A stretch of DNA of 64,000 bases from an uncultured Clostridia bacterium. GTDB lineage: Bacteria > Bacillota > Clostridia > Christensenellales > Aristaeellaceae. Location: NCBI GenBank assembly GCA_946543085.1, contig CAMNLM010000001.1:35780-99779 (forward strand), in the 5' to 3' direction. The notes below the pieces were generated by a model. The model ran no database searches, was not told where the DNA came from, and saw nothing but the letters and a program-made list of their open reading frames with translations. Positions 17,184 through 25,304 of this stretch are shown one piece after another (position 1 is the stretch's first letter; every line of letters begins with the position of its first letter). The translations under genes were made by a program, and so were the position numbers.

Positions 17184-20100
17184 ATGAAGAGACTGCTTGC
17201 GTGGCTGCTCACGCTGGCGATGGCGGTCAGCCTGCTGCCCGCGGCGCTGGCGGAGACCGCGGACGCGACGGACGCCCTGCCCCAGGTGGGCGACACCGTG
17301 CACGGCTTCACGGTGAAGGAGATCCGTGACTTCCCGCTGCTGGGCGCGACGATGGTACTCTTTGAGCACGACAAGACCGGTGCGGGCCTGACCTACCTGG
17401 CCAACGAGGATACGAACCGGGTCTTCGACCTGACCTTCCTCACCTGGGCGGTGGACAACACGGGTCTGCCCCATGTGTTTGAGCACGCGACGCTGAACGG
17501 CTCGGAGAAGTACCCGTCCTCGGCGCTGTTCTTCAACCTCAGCTACCAGACCTACAACACCTTTATGAACGCCATGACCGGCGATCGGATGACCACCTAC
17601 CCGGTGGCCTCCCTGAGCGAGGCCCAGCTGCTGCGGTACGCGGACTTCTACACCGACAGCTGCCTGCACCCGATGATCATGGAGGATGAGAGCATCTACC
17701 GCGAGGAGGCCTGGCGTTACCGCATGGCCTCGGCGGACGCGCCCCTGACCATGGAGGGCACCGTCTATTCCGAGATGCTCGGCGCCCTTGACCTCGCGCG
17801 GATGGCCCACTACAACGCCAAGCGCACGGCCTTCCCCGGCTCCGTGGCGGGCAATATCTCCGGCGGCGATCCGGACTTCATCCCGGACATGACCTGGCAG
17901 ATGCTGAAGGATTACCACGATCAGTTCTATCATCCCAGCAACTGCATGGCCTACCTCTACGGCCAGTTCGACCACTACAGCGAGTTCCTGGCCCTGCTGG
18001 ACGAGGCCTTCGCGCCCTATGAGCGCAGGGAGATCAGCTTCGAGGACAGCGGCTACACCCCGCTGACCGCCCCCGCCGCAGCGGAGTACGCCTTCCCCGT
18101 GGAGGCCGGCAGCCAGGCGGAGAACGGCGCTTCGGTGTATTACACCATTGTGTGCCCCGGCCTGAAGGACAACCCGGAGGAGGAGCTGGTGCTCAACACC
18201 CTCACCGACGTGCTGGTGGCGGATGGCTCTCCCCTCAAGCTGAAGCTGCGCGAGGCCTATCCCTCCGCCAAGCTGAGCTGCTATATCGATACGGATGGCC
18301 CCGAGGCCGCGCTGGTGTTCAGCGCCGAGAGCATGAACCGGGGCGACGGCGAGGGCTTCCGCGCCGCGGTGGACGCGGCCCTGAGCGAGGTGGCCGAAAA
18401 GGGCTTCGCGGATGAGCTGGTCGAGGGCGTGATGGCCCAGCTGAACCTGGACATCCGCCTCTCCCGGGAGAACGCCGACGTGGGCGTCAACGTGATTCCG
18501 AGCATTGCGAATCTGTACGCCAGCTCCGGCAATCCCTTCGCCTACCCGGACTATGTGGACGCGCTGGGCCGCATCGAGGCCTGGAACCGTGAGGGCCGCT
18601 ACCAGGAGGCCGTGGCCAAGTGGCTGGTCGGCAGCCAGACCTGCGCCGTGGCCACGACCTACCCCGAGTCCGGCGCGAAGGAGGCCAAGGACGCCGCCCT
18701 GACGGATCGCCTGGCGGAGGTCAAGGCCGGCATGGGCGAGGAGGAAATCAGCGCGGTGGTGGCCGCCTCCAACCAGGAGAAGGAGACCAAGGACGCCAGC
18801 GAGTACGTGAAGCAGCTCCAGGCGGTGACGGTGGCGTCCCTGCCGGAGGAGATGAAGCTCTACGACATCACCGACACGGTGGGCGAGGACGGCGTCCGCA
18901 TGATCGAGGCGAAGGCGGGCGTGGACGGCATCGGCTCCGTCAAGCTGTTGCTGGACGCGGCGGCGCTGCCCCAGGAGGACCTTCACTGGTTCTCTCTGTT
19001 CACCAACCTGATGGGCGAGCTGCCCACCGACAAGCACAGCCGCGAGGAGCTGGATGTGCTGATGAGCCGCTACCTGTACAACCGCGAGATCCGCCTGTCC
19101 CTGACGGGCAAGGGTGAGGGCTTTCACCCCTACCTGAACGTGAGCTGGATCGCCACCGACGAGGATCAGCCCACCTCCTATGAGCTGGTGAAGGAGATCC
19201 TGTTCGGCACCGATTTCTCCGACACGGAGGAGCTGGCCAAGCGGATCTCCGCCGTGAAGGCCGCGCTGAAGAGCAGCATCAACGGCGGCGTGTACAACGT
19301 GCAGCTTTACCGCGCCTTTGCGGTGACCAATCCCATGTACCGCTACTACACCTATTTCAACCACCTGGAGTACTACGCCTTCCTGGAGCAGGTGGAGCAG
19401 CTGATGGAGACCCAGCCCGAGGCCGTGGCCCAGAAGCTGCAGCAGACCCAGGCCTTCTTCCACAGCCGCACCGGGGCTGTCGCGGCCTTCGCGGGCAACG
19501 AGGCGAGCATCGAGGCCGGCCGCGCCCTGACCGAAGCCTTCTTCGCGGACATGGATGCCGAGGCCCGGGAGCCCGTGACCTATGAGCTGCCCAGCCCCGC
19601 CGCCCGCGAGGCTGTGGTGGTGGACAGCGGCGTGCAGTTCAATCTCCTGGTGAGCGACGAGGCCACCCTGGGCATCCAGGATCAGGCCGGCACCTGGGGC
19701 GCTGTCACCTCCCTGGTGACGGACAAGCTGCTGATGCCCCTGCTGCGCGAGCAGTACGGCGTGTACACGCCCCTGCACAGCACCCAAATGGATGCCGGCA
19801 TGTACATCCTGGCCTACCGCGACCCGAACATCGCGGAGACCTACGCCGTGTACGACCAGCTGGCGGAGCTGGTGGAGGGCCTGGAGCTGGATCAGGAGAC
19901 CCTGGACGGCTACATCCTCTCCTCCTACTCGCGCTATGCCCTGAGCCAGGGCGAGCTGTCCGGCGCGCTGAACGCCATCGACAATGCCCTCAACGGCGAT
20001 CCGCAGGATCGGAATCTGACCTACATGCGCCAGCTGAAGGCCGTGACGCCGGAGACGGTGAAGGCCAGCGCCGCCGTGTACCGCACCCTGGCGGAAAAGG

Positions 20101-20594
20101 GTGTGCGCATGACCGGCGGCAGCGCGGCCAAGATCAAGGAGAACGCGGACCTGTATGAGCAGATCCTGACGCCCTTCGGCGCCGCGGAGACGAGCTTCGC
20201 GGACGTGCCTGCGGACAGCCCGCTGGCCAGCCCCGTCGCCAAGGTGCTGAGCTACGGCATGATGGCTGCTGAGAGCGAGGAGAGCTTCGGCGTGGAGGCC
20301 CCCGCCACCGCAGCCGAGCTGGCCGGCGCCCTGATGACCCTGGCCACTGGCCAGCCCATGGACGGGCAGGAGGCCCTGACCCAACTGGCCGGCGTCGGCG
20401 TGCTGAGCGGCCTGCAGCCCGACGACGTGCTGACCCACGGCCAGTGCGACCAGGCGCTGGTGGCCTTCCTGACCAACGTGGTCGGCGCGACCGGCGTGGA
20501 GGCCGATCCCGAGAACGAGACGACCAACCTGCCCATGAACCGCGGCGAGCTGGCGGATCAGCTTGCGCAGCTGCTGGCCAGGTTCGGGATGTAA
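17184..20594 (+). CDS. Secreted M16C (presequence protease/insulinase-like) zinc metallopeptidase
   Basis: The protein has 1136 residues from ATG 17184. An ATG six bases earlier is only 2 bases from GGAGG, so 17184 (8 bases) is preferred. The signal peptide is MKRLLAWLLTLAMAVSLLPAALA. The inverted zinc motif HVFEH is at 97-101 inside GLPHVFEHATLNGSEKYP, the M16C (PreP/Cym1) context, and the third-ligand region EGTVYSEM is at 191-198. The length fits two M16 halves joined by the M16C-associated domain. The last 130 residues (from about FADVPADSPLASPVAKVL) look like degenerate S-layer homology repeats, which would tether the enzyme to the wall. Substrates are probably peptides. It is monocistronic. 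Confidence 0.9.
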   Translation: MKRLLAWLLTLAMAVSLLPAALAETADATDALPQVGDTVHGFTVKEIRDFPLLGATMVLFEHDKTGAGLTYLANEDTNRVFDLTFLTWAVDNTGLPHVFEHATLNGSEKYPSSALFFNLSYQTYNTFMNAMTGDRMTTYPVASLSEAQLLRYADFYTDSCLHPMIMEDESIYREEAWRYRMASADAPLTMEGTVYSEMLGALDLARMAHYNAKRTAFPGSVAGNISGGDPDFIPDMTWQMLKDYHDQFYHPSNCMAYLYGQFDHYSEFLALLDEAFAPYERREISFEDSGYTPLTAPAAAEYAFPVEAGSQAENGASVYYTIVCPGLKDNPEEELVLNTLTDVLVADGSPLKLKLREAYPSAKLSCYIDTDGPEAALVFSAESMNRGDGEGFRAAVDAALSEVAEKGFADELVEGVMAQLNLDIRLSRENADVGVNVIPSIANLYASSGNPFAYPDYVDALGRIEAWNREGRYQEAVAKWLVGSQTCAVATTYPESGAKEAKDAALTDRLAEVKAGMGEEEISAVVAASNQEKETKDASEYVKQLQAVTVASLPEEMKLYDITDTVGEDGVRMIEAKAGVDGIGSVKLLLDAAALPQEDLHWFSLFTNLMGELPTDKHSREELDVLMSRYLYNREIRLSLTGKGEGFHPYLNVSWIATDEDQPTSYELVKEILFGTDFSDTEELAKRISAVKAALKSSINGGVYNVQLYRAFAVTNPMYRYYTYFNHLEYYAFLEQVEQLMETQPEAVAQKLQQTQAFFHSRTGAVAAFAGNEASIEAGRALTEAFFADMDAEAREPVTYELPSPAAREAVVVDSGVQFNLLVSDEATLGIQDQAGTWGAVTSLVTDKLLMPLLREQYGVYTPLHSTQMDAGMYILAYRDPNIAETYAVYDQLAELVEGLELDQETLDGYILSSYSRYALSQGELSGALNAIDNALNGDPQDRNLTYMRQLKAVTPETVKASAAVYRTLAEKGVRMTGGSAAKIKENADLYEQILTPFGAAETSFADVPADSPLASPVAKVLSYGMMAAESEESFGVEAPATAAELAGALMTLATGQPMDGQEALTQLAGVGVLSGLQPDDVLTHGQCDQALVAFLTNVVGATGVEADPENETTNLPMNRGELADQLAQLLARFGM

Positions 20595-20640
20595 GGAACC
20601 CCTCGGCAAAACCGATCAAGAACTATACGCAAATACGCAA

Positions 20641-20672
20641 AGAGCCCGGCGCACATCGCGCCGGGTTCTTTG
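20641..20672 (+). terminator. Terminator after the M16 peptidase
   Basis: The stem GAGCCCGGCGC/GCGCCGGGTTC with an ACATC loop is followed by TTT. Confidence 0.8.
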
Positions 20673-20692
20673 CGCCGGGCAGGCGCGGACGC

Positions 20693-20932
20693 CTACTCGA
20701 CATATCCTTCCTCCGGATCATAGGTTTCCATCTCATAGACGACCGTCTCCGAGACGTGGTCGCGCCGCTGGTTCGCGATCTCCCGCTCGAAGCCGCGCAG
20801 GGAAGCGAAGGGCATGAACTGCTTGGCGCGGCTGGCGCGGGGCATGGGCGGATGCTTGGGCAGAACGGGACGCTCCTTGTCCATGATGTCCGCGTAGGGA
20901 TGAGGGGTTTTCTCTGTCTCGCCGGTGCGCAT
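20693..20932 (-). CDS. Small YolD-like protein (RAKQFMPFASL motif)
   Basis: A 79-residue protein behind an AGGAGGAAGCC site, starting 14 bases after the TRIC gene stop, so co-transcribed. The centre reads PRASRAKQFMPFASLRGFE. This resembles the RAxQFxPFxAL segment of YolD-like small proteins that in Firmicutes often accompany Y-family DNA polymerases. No polymerase gene is near here. The N-terminus is proline-rich and the C-terminus acidic. The assignment rests on the one motif only. Confidence 0.6.
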   Translation of the reverse strand: MRTGETEKTPHPYADIMDKERPVLPKHPPMPRASRAKQFMPFASLRGFEREIANQRRDHVSETVVYEMETYDPEEGYVE

Positions 20933-20946
20933 GGCTTCCTCCTGTC

Positions 20947-21573
20947 TCAGGCCCTGGGCAACTCCCAGCGGTAGTGCGCGGCCAGCATCCGCAGAATCAT
21001 GACGACCACCGCGCCGACGGTCATGGCGGTGACGTACCCGAACGGATTCCAGAGCAGCTCGCAGATGAGCGCGCCGATCAGCACCGCGCAGGCGTAGAAG
21101 TGCTTGACGAAGATGAAGGGCGTGGTGCCCGCCATGATGTCGCGCAGCACGCCGCCGCCCACGCCGGTCACCGTGCTGACAAAGAGGGTCAGGAAGAGGC
21201 TGGCGTCCGGGATGGCCTCGTGCGCCGCGGCGACGCCGACCACGGTGAAGATGCCGAGGCCCAGCGTGTCCATCAGCAGGAGAATCTGGTTGAGCTGGCG
21301 CTCATGCAGATCGAAGCTGCGGCGCACCACCGGAATGAACGTGATGATGGCGGTGACGATGGCAATGATCGCGTAGAGCGGATCGCGGAAGGCCTGGGGC
21401 GGCGTGACGCCGATCAGCAGGTCGCGCAGGATGCCGCCGCCGGTCGCGGTGGTCAGGCCCAGGATCGTGACGCCCAGGGCGTCCATGTGCTTGTGGATGG
21501 CGACCATCGCGCCGGAAATCGCGAAGGAAATCGTTCCCACGATTTCAAAGATGAGCATGGCAAGGCGAACCAT
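20947..21573 (-). CDS. TRIC-type cation channel / UPF0126 membrane protein
   Basis: The protein has 208 residues from ATG 21573, chosen because AAAGGAAAG precedes it and the hydrophobic sequence begins there. It has about seven membrane helices in two homologous halves, each with the family motif GGGxxRD: GGGILRDLL in the first half and GGGVLRDIM in the second. The YicG/UPF0126 family is homologous to trimeric intracellular cation channels and forms homotrimeric K+-permeable pores. Its physiological role in bacteria is unclear. It heads a two-gene transcript with the small YolD-like gene. Confidence 0.9.
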   Translation of the reverse strand: MVRLAMLIFEIVGTISFAISGAMVAIHKHMDALGVTILGLTTATGGGILRDLLIGVTPPQAFRDPLYAIIAIVTAIITFIPVVRRSFDLHERQLNQILLLMDTLGLGIFTVVGVAAAHEAIPDASLFLTLFVSTVTGVGGGVLRDIMAGTTPFIFVKHFYACAVLIGALICELLWNPFGYVTAMTVGAVVVMILRMLAAHYRWELPRA

Positions 21574-21660
21574 GGAATGCTTTCCTTTCTGTCCCAAGGC
21601 TCTGGCGAGCCGTTCTGGCGGCCGTCCGCGCGTCCTCGCGGTTTCCGCGCCGGCTCCTGC

Positions 21661-21689
21661 ATCATACAGCGTAGCCGCGGAAAGCGCAA
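21661..21689 (-). promoter_or_regulatory. Promoter of the TRIC operon
   Basis: Minus strand: TTGCGC (21689-21684), a 17-bp spacer and TATGAT (21666-21661). Confidence 0.65.
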
Positions 21690-21803
21690 GAGGTGAGACA
21701 AAAGAAGCCGGGGAAGAGGCCGCTGCGTTCTGGACGCGGCGCTGCGCAGGAGCGGCTTCATAGGGGAGGGACGCCGCGGCGGCAGGCGTCAGGAACGCTT
21801 CAC

Positions 21804-21833
21804 GCAAAAACGGGAGAGGGCGCTGCCCTCTCC
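21804..21833 (-). terminator. Terminator of the transglutaminase/LRR gene
   Basis: On the minus strand, GGAGAGGGC pairs with GCCCTCTCC and is followed by CGTTTTTG, just after the stop at 21836. Confidence 0.8.
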
Positions 21834-21835
21834 GC

Positions 21836-23338
21836 TCAATACGTGGCCATAGTCACCGGCATATACCGCACCACATTGGCGCAGGCGCTCCCCGCGGGCA
21901 CCATCACGCGCAGCCAGGGGGCATCCTCGAAGGCGCTGCCTGCGATGTCCGTCAGACCAGCCGGCAGATAGACGCACCAGAGGCCGCTCTCCGCAAAGGC
22001 CCTCTCACCGATGCGCTCGCAGGTCTCCGGCACGAACACGTACCGCGCGGTGCCCCCGGCGAAGGCCTCCTCCTCAATCTCCGTGAGGCCTGCGGGCAGG
22101 GTCAGAATCTGCTCGCGGGTATAGGTGCCGGTGAATTCGCCCTTCTGGACGCCGCCGACCAGCCCGAGATAGGCGTAGGACAGGCTGACCTGGACGGGCG
22201 TGCCGCTGGGGGAGTGGTACCAGACATAGCCGGGCAGCCCGCGGGAAATCACGGTGCCGAAGACGCGGGCCTGGATTTCGTTCAGCAGGTAGAAATCCGA
22301 GCCGGGTGTGGTGCTCAGCGGCGCGCTGAGCTCCGTGAAACCGCTGTTGATCTGCTCCTGAAGGGCGGCAAGGATGCTCGCCGCGCAGTTCACCCACGCC
22401 CCGGAGGCGACGTAGTAATTGCAGTCCAGCGAGGTGCAGGGAATGAACGATTGCCCGCCCGCGACGCACCGGTAGCTGTGGTCGACCTGCATCAGCTCGT
22501 CGCTGAGCGCGAAATAGAGGTGGGTCATGCCGCTGCTTCCGCGGTCGTCCCAGGTGAGGTCAAACTGATACCAGCTGCCGGCCAGCAAGGCGACGTTCCA
22601 GGCGTGCTGCTCGCCGGTCACGCGGCTCCAGCCGATCATGCGCTCGGTGCTGTAGCCCGCCGCGTCCATCATCAGCTCAAAGGCGCGGGCATAGCCGTTG
22701 CAGGTGCCGATGCCGTTGCAGATCAGGTCGTAGGGGTTGTAGTATACATGGGCGCTGTCGTAGCTGGCATGGGTGACGATCCAGTCGTGGATGGAGACAG
22801 CGGCGGTATAGCTGTCGCTGACGTCCAGGAGAGAGAGGACGCGGCTGATCTCCGCGTTCAGCGCGCTGTCGGCCTTTTCCGGGATGGTCACCGTGAAGCT
22901 GGCGGTTTGGCCGGTGATCCTGTCGCCGTCTTTGTCCAGCGGGTAGAAGATAAAGGCGTACTTTCCACCCTGCCGGAAGGTATAGGAAAAAGTCCAGTAA
23001 AGCTGGCTGTTCGCGTTGGTCGACGGCGCGAGTTCCGGGGCGTGGTAATACATATCCGCTACCGCTGTGTCCGGGTAGGTGCCGTCCAGCAGACCCACGA
23101 CGATGTCAATGCCCGCGACGTCCTTGTCGATGGCGGTGATGGTGATCGTCCGCGTCTTGTCCACGGCATAGCTGCCTGCCGTTGAGTAGACAAGACAGGA
23201 GGAGGCCCTTGAGGTGGCGTACAGATTGAGGCGCGGCACTTCAAAGCATGTCTGCAATTCGTAAGCAGAAGCCGCCCGCACCGCGAAGAGGGTGACAAAC
23301 ATCACGCACAAACCGATCAGCCAAAGGATGCGTTTCAT
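21836..23338 (-). CDS. Secreted transglutaminase-like protein with C-terminal leucine-rich repeats
   Basis: The protein has 500 residues from ATG 23338 (10 bases after GGAGG); a GTG three codons earlier is too close to that site. A signal peptide ends at about residue 25 (AASA). A beta-rich region comes first, followed by a transglutaminase-core domain with a complete Cys-His-Asp triad: Cys213 in GTCNGYARAF, His245 in EQHAWNV and Asp260 in YQFDLTW. The final 90 residues are BspA-type leucine-rich repeats (LTEIEEEAFAGG, CERIGERAFAESG, LTDIAGSAFEDAP). Members of this class may act as cysteine proteases or cross-linking enzymes at the cell surface. The LRR tail is the same type as in the giant proteins at 30013 and 39064. 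Confidence 0.9.
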   Translation of the reverse strand: MKRILWLIGLCVMFVTLFAVRAASAYELQTCFEVPRLNLYATSRASSCLVYSTAGSYAVDKTRTITITAIDKDVAGIDIVVGLLDGTYPDTAVADMYYHAPELAPSTNANSQLYWTFSYTFRQGGKYAFIFYPLDKDGDRITGQTASFTVTIPEKADSALNAEISRVLSLLDVSDSYTAAVSIHDWIVTHASYDSAHVYYNPYDLICNGIGTCNGYARAFELMMDAAGYSTERMIGWSRVTGEQHAWNVALLAGSWYQFDLTWDDRGSSGMTHLYFALSDELMQVDHSYRCVAGGQSFIPCTSLDCNYYVASGAWVNCAASILAALQEQINSGFTELSAPLSTTPGSDFYLLNEIQARVFGTVISRGLPGYVWYHSPSGTPVQVSLSYAYLGLVGGVQKGEFTGTYTREQILTLPAGLTEIEEEAFAGGTARYVFVPETCERIGERAFAESGLWCVYLPAGLTDIAGSAFEDAPWLRVMVPAGSACANVVRYMPVTMATY

Positions 23339-23395
23339 GCTGTTCACTCCTCCTTTCGCTCACAAAATGTCCTCAGCCTATCTTCCACCACTTAA

Positions 23396-23424
23396 ATCGT
23401 AACACAATTGCAACATTAAGTCAA
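23396..23424 (-). promoter_or_regulatory. Promoter of the transglutaminase/LRR gene
   Basis: Minus strand: TTGACT (23424-23419), a 17-bp spacer and TACGAT (23401-23396). Confidence 0.65.
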
Positions 23425-23492
23425 TCAGTTCGGATAAAACGGAATGTAACATTTTGGGAAAACGGTATGGAACCAAGCGGCCCGTGACACAG

Positions 23493-23519
23493 AAAAACCC
23501 CGCCGCCGGGGCGGCAGGG
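23493..23519 (-). terminator. Terminator after coaX
   Basis: On the minus strand, CCCTGCCGCC pairs with GGCGGCGGGG (one G-U pair), then five T. Confidence 0.75.
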
Positions 23520-23538
23520 CAGTCTTGCCTGATTCCGT

Positions 23539-24309
23539 TCATGCGTCCTGGTTTTTCTCCCAGATGAACCGCAGACCCTTCAGGGTCAGCAGGCCGTCTA
23601 CGTGGTCGATCACGTGGGACTCGTCGGCGATCATCTGCGCCATGCCGCCCGTGGCGACCACGGTCGCGTCCTTGCCCAGCTCCTCCTTCATGCGCTTCAC
23701 GATGTGGCGCACCATGCCCACGTAGCCGTAGAACATGCCGCTCTGCAGGTTGGAGAGGGTCGTGCGGCCGATGACCCGGTCGGGCTGCGCCAGCTCGAAG
23801 GAGGGCAGCTTGGCCGTGCCGCTGGAGAGGGCCTGGCTGGCCAGCTTGATGCCGGGGAAGATCGCGCCGCCGAGGAAGGCCGCGTTCTCATCCACCACGC
23901 CGAAGGTGGTCGCGGTGCCGAAGTCGATGGTGATCACCGGGCCGCCGTACTGGGTGTAGGCGGAGACGGCGTTGGCAATGCGGTCACTGCCCAGCTCGCG
24001 GGGATTCTCATAGCGGATGTTGATGCCGGTCTTGATGCCCGGGGCGATGAACATCGGCTGCAGGTCGAAGTAGCTGCGGCACATGTGCTCCACGGTGAAA
24101 TTGATGGGCGGCACGACGGAGGAGATGATGATCCCCTCGATGCTGCCGGGATCCAGCTTCTCGTGGGCGAAGAGGTTCAGCAGCAGCGAGCCGAACTCAT
24201 CCGAGGTATACTGCCGCTGGGTCGATACGCGCCAGTAGCTGCGCAGGGTCTCGCCGTCGAAGACGCCGGTCTTGATGTTGGTGTTGCCGATATCCATGGC
24301 CAGGATCAT
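23539..24309 (-). CDS. coaX: Type III pantothenate kinase
   Basis: A 256-residue enzyme that phosphorylates pantothenate, the first step of coenzyme A synthesis. The N-terminal ASKHA phosphate loop is MDIGNTNIKTGVF; GSDRIANAVSAY and TIDFGTATTFGVV are the further conserved blocks, the latter with the metal-binding Asp. Length is standard. The type III enzyme is insensitive to CoA feedback and does not depend on the type I fold. It lies 19 bases downstream of an ECF S-component gene, so uptake and activation of pantothenate are probably linked. Confidence 0.96.
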   Translation of the reverse strand: MILAMDIGNTNIKTGVFDGETLRSYWRVSTQRQYTSDEFGSLLLNLFAHEKLDPGSIEGIIISSVVPPINFTVEHMCRSYFDLQPMFIAPGIKTGINIRYENPRELGSDRIANAVSAYTQYGGPVITIDFGTATTFGVVDENAAFLGGAIFPGIKLASQALSSGTAKLPSFELAQPDRVIGRTTLSNLQSGMFYGYVGMVRHIVKRMKEELGKDATVVATGGMAQMIADESHVIDHVDGLLTLKGLRFIWEKNQDA

Positions 24310-24328
24310 TGTGCCGAGCTCCTTTGCG

Positions 24329-24940
24329 TCAGATCAGTCGGGCCTTCCGGAGCGACACGGTGACGGCTCCGGTGATCAGGGTGGCGACAATCATCTCCAC
24401 CAGGGCGTTGACGCCCGTGGAGGCGATGATATAGGCAAGCGCCCCGCGGCCGGCCATGCGATCCATCATTTCAGGCGTGGCGCCGAAGAGAATCACCAGA
24501 AGGCTCATGAAGAACAGGGTATTGAAAAAGGCGGCGCAGAAACCGGTGACGGCCCCCTTCACGTAGAGGGGCGCCGCGGTTTTGTCCATCAGCCGGAAGA
24601 CCCAGGCGGCGATGAGACCCACCAGCACCCGGGACACAAAGCGCTGGATGAACATCAGGACGGGGCTGTAGCCCACCAGGGCCGCGCCCAGGGCGCTCGC
24701 GCCGAAAATGCCGAAGCACTGCAGGAAGCTGATGAGTCCGAAGGCTCCGCCGATGACGGCCCCGCCCCCAAAGCCCATCGCGATGGCCGCGATGGCCACG
24801 GGGATCATGTTGAAGGTGATGCTGAGCCCGGCGGGCATGGGGATGTTGACGTAGCCCAGCACCACCAGGATGGCGATGAGCAGGGCCAGGAGTGTCATTT
24901 TGGCGACCTTGGACTGACGGGTTTGTGCTTTGATTGTCAT
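24329..24940 (-). CDS. ECF transporter S component, probable pantothenate transporter
   Basis: The protein has 203 residues from ATG 24940 behind GGAGGCAAAAC; a long upstream in-frame extension was rejected as non-coding. It has about six hydrophobic segments, starting MTLLALLIAILVVLGYVNI and including ITFNMIPVAIAAIAMGFGGGAVIGGAFGLI in shorter runs. This is the substrate-binding subunit type of energy-coupling factor vitamin transporters. It needs the shared EcfA/EcfT module, not encoded here. Linkage to coaX makes pantothenate (PanT-like) the likely substrate, by inference. Confidence 0.87.
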   Translation of the reverse strand: MTIKAQTRQSKVAKMTLLALLIAILVVLGYVNIPMPAGLSITFNMIPVAIAAIAMGFGGGAVIGGAFGLISFLQCFGIFGASALGAALVGYSPVLMFIQRFVSRVLVGLIAAWVFRLMDKTAAPLYVKGAVTGFCAAFFNTLFFMSLLVILFGATPEMMDRMAGRGALAYIIASTGVNALVEMIVATLITGAVTVSLRKARLI

Positions 24941-25042
24941 GTTTTGCCTCCAATCGGGCCCGCGCTGGGTGCCCGTCGAAATGGGAATGAGAGATGCCGC
25001 GGCGGTGTTCGGTGCCGGAGCTCCCGACTGCCGCGTGCCTAT

Positions 25043-25071
25043 AGCATAGTGTTTTTCCGCCGATTTGTAAA
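25043..25071 (-). promoter_or_regulatory. Promoter of the ECF-coaX operon
   Basis: Minus strand: TTTACA (25071-25066), a 17-bp spacer and TATGCT (25048-25043). Confidence 0.65.
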
Positions 25072-25147
25072 GCCCTTCCAAGAGGTTTTCAGGCCGTGAA
25101 ACGCGGTTTTTGTGACCGGGGGGCCGTTTTTTTCCGTGTGCGCGAGT

Positions 25148-25187
25148 GAAAAAAGAAGGCTGCCGCGCCCGCGGCGCTTCGGCAGCC
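25148..25187 (-). terminator. Second (distal) terminator after the SH3 gene
   Basis: On the minus strand, GGCTGCCG pairs with CGGCAGCC (25187-25180 with 25165-25158) and is followed by TTCTTTTTT. Confidence 0.7.
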
Positions 25188-25254
25188 GTCCCCGCGCGGC
25201 TTCTCAACCGGACGGAGAACAGGCGCAGGGACACGCTCCGCCGCCACGGCGCGC

Positions 25255-25293
25255 AAAAAACTCCGCCGCAGCCGTTCGCGGGCCGCGGCGGAG
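25255..25293 (-). terminator. First terminator after the SH3 gene
   Basis: On the minus strand, CTCCGCCGC pairs with GCGGCGGAG and is followed by six T (25260-25255). Confidence 0.85.
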
Positions 25294-25304
25294 GGAAAGG
25301 CCTC

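Larger units (their letters stand above)
24941..25304. other. Intergenic region with a promoter and tandem terminators
   Basis: These 364 bases contain the promoter of the ECF-coaX pair and two consecutive terminators for the minus-strand SH3 gene to the right. No gene is supported. Confidence 0.7.

Noticed and set aside
17064..20609. Antisense open frame of 1181 codons opposite the M16 peptidase
   Set aside because: Same codon-bias shadow; the sense frame holds the zinc motif and ribosome site.
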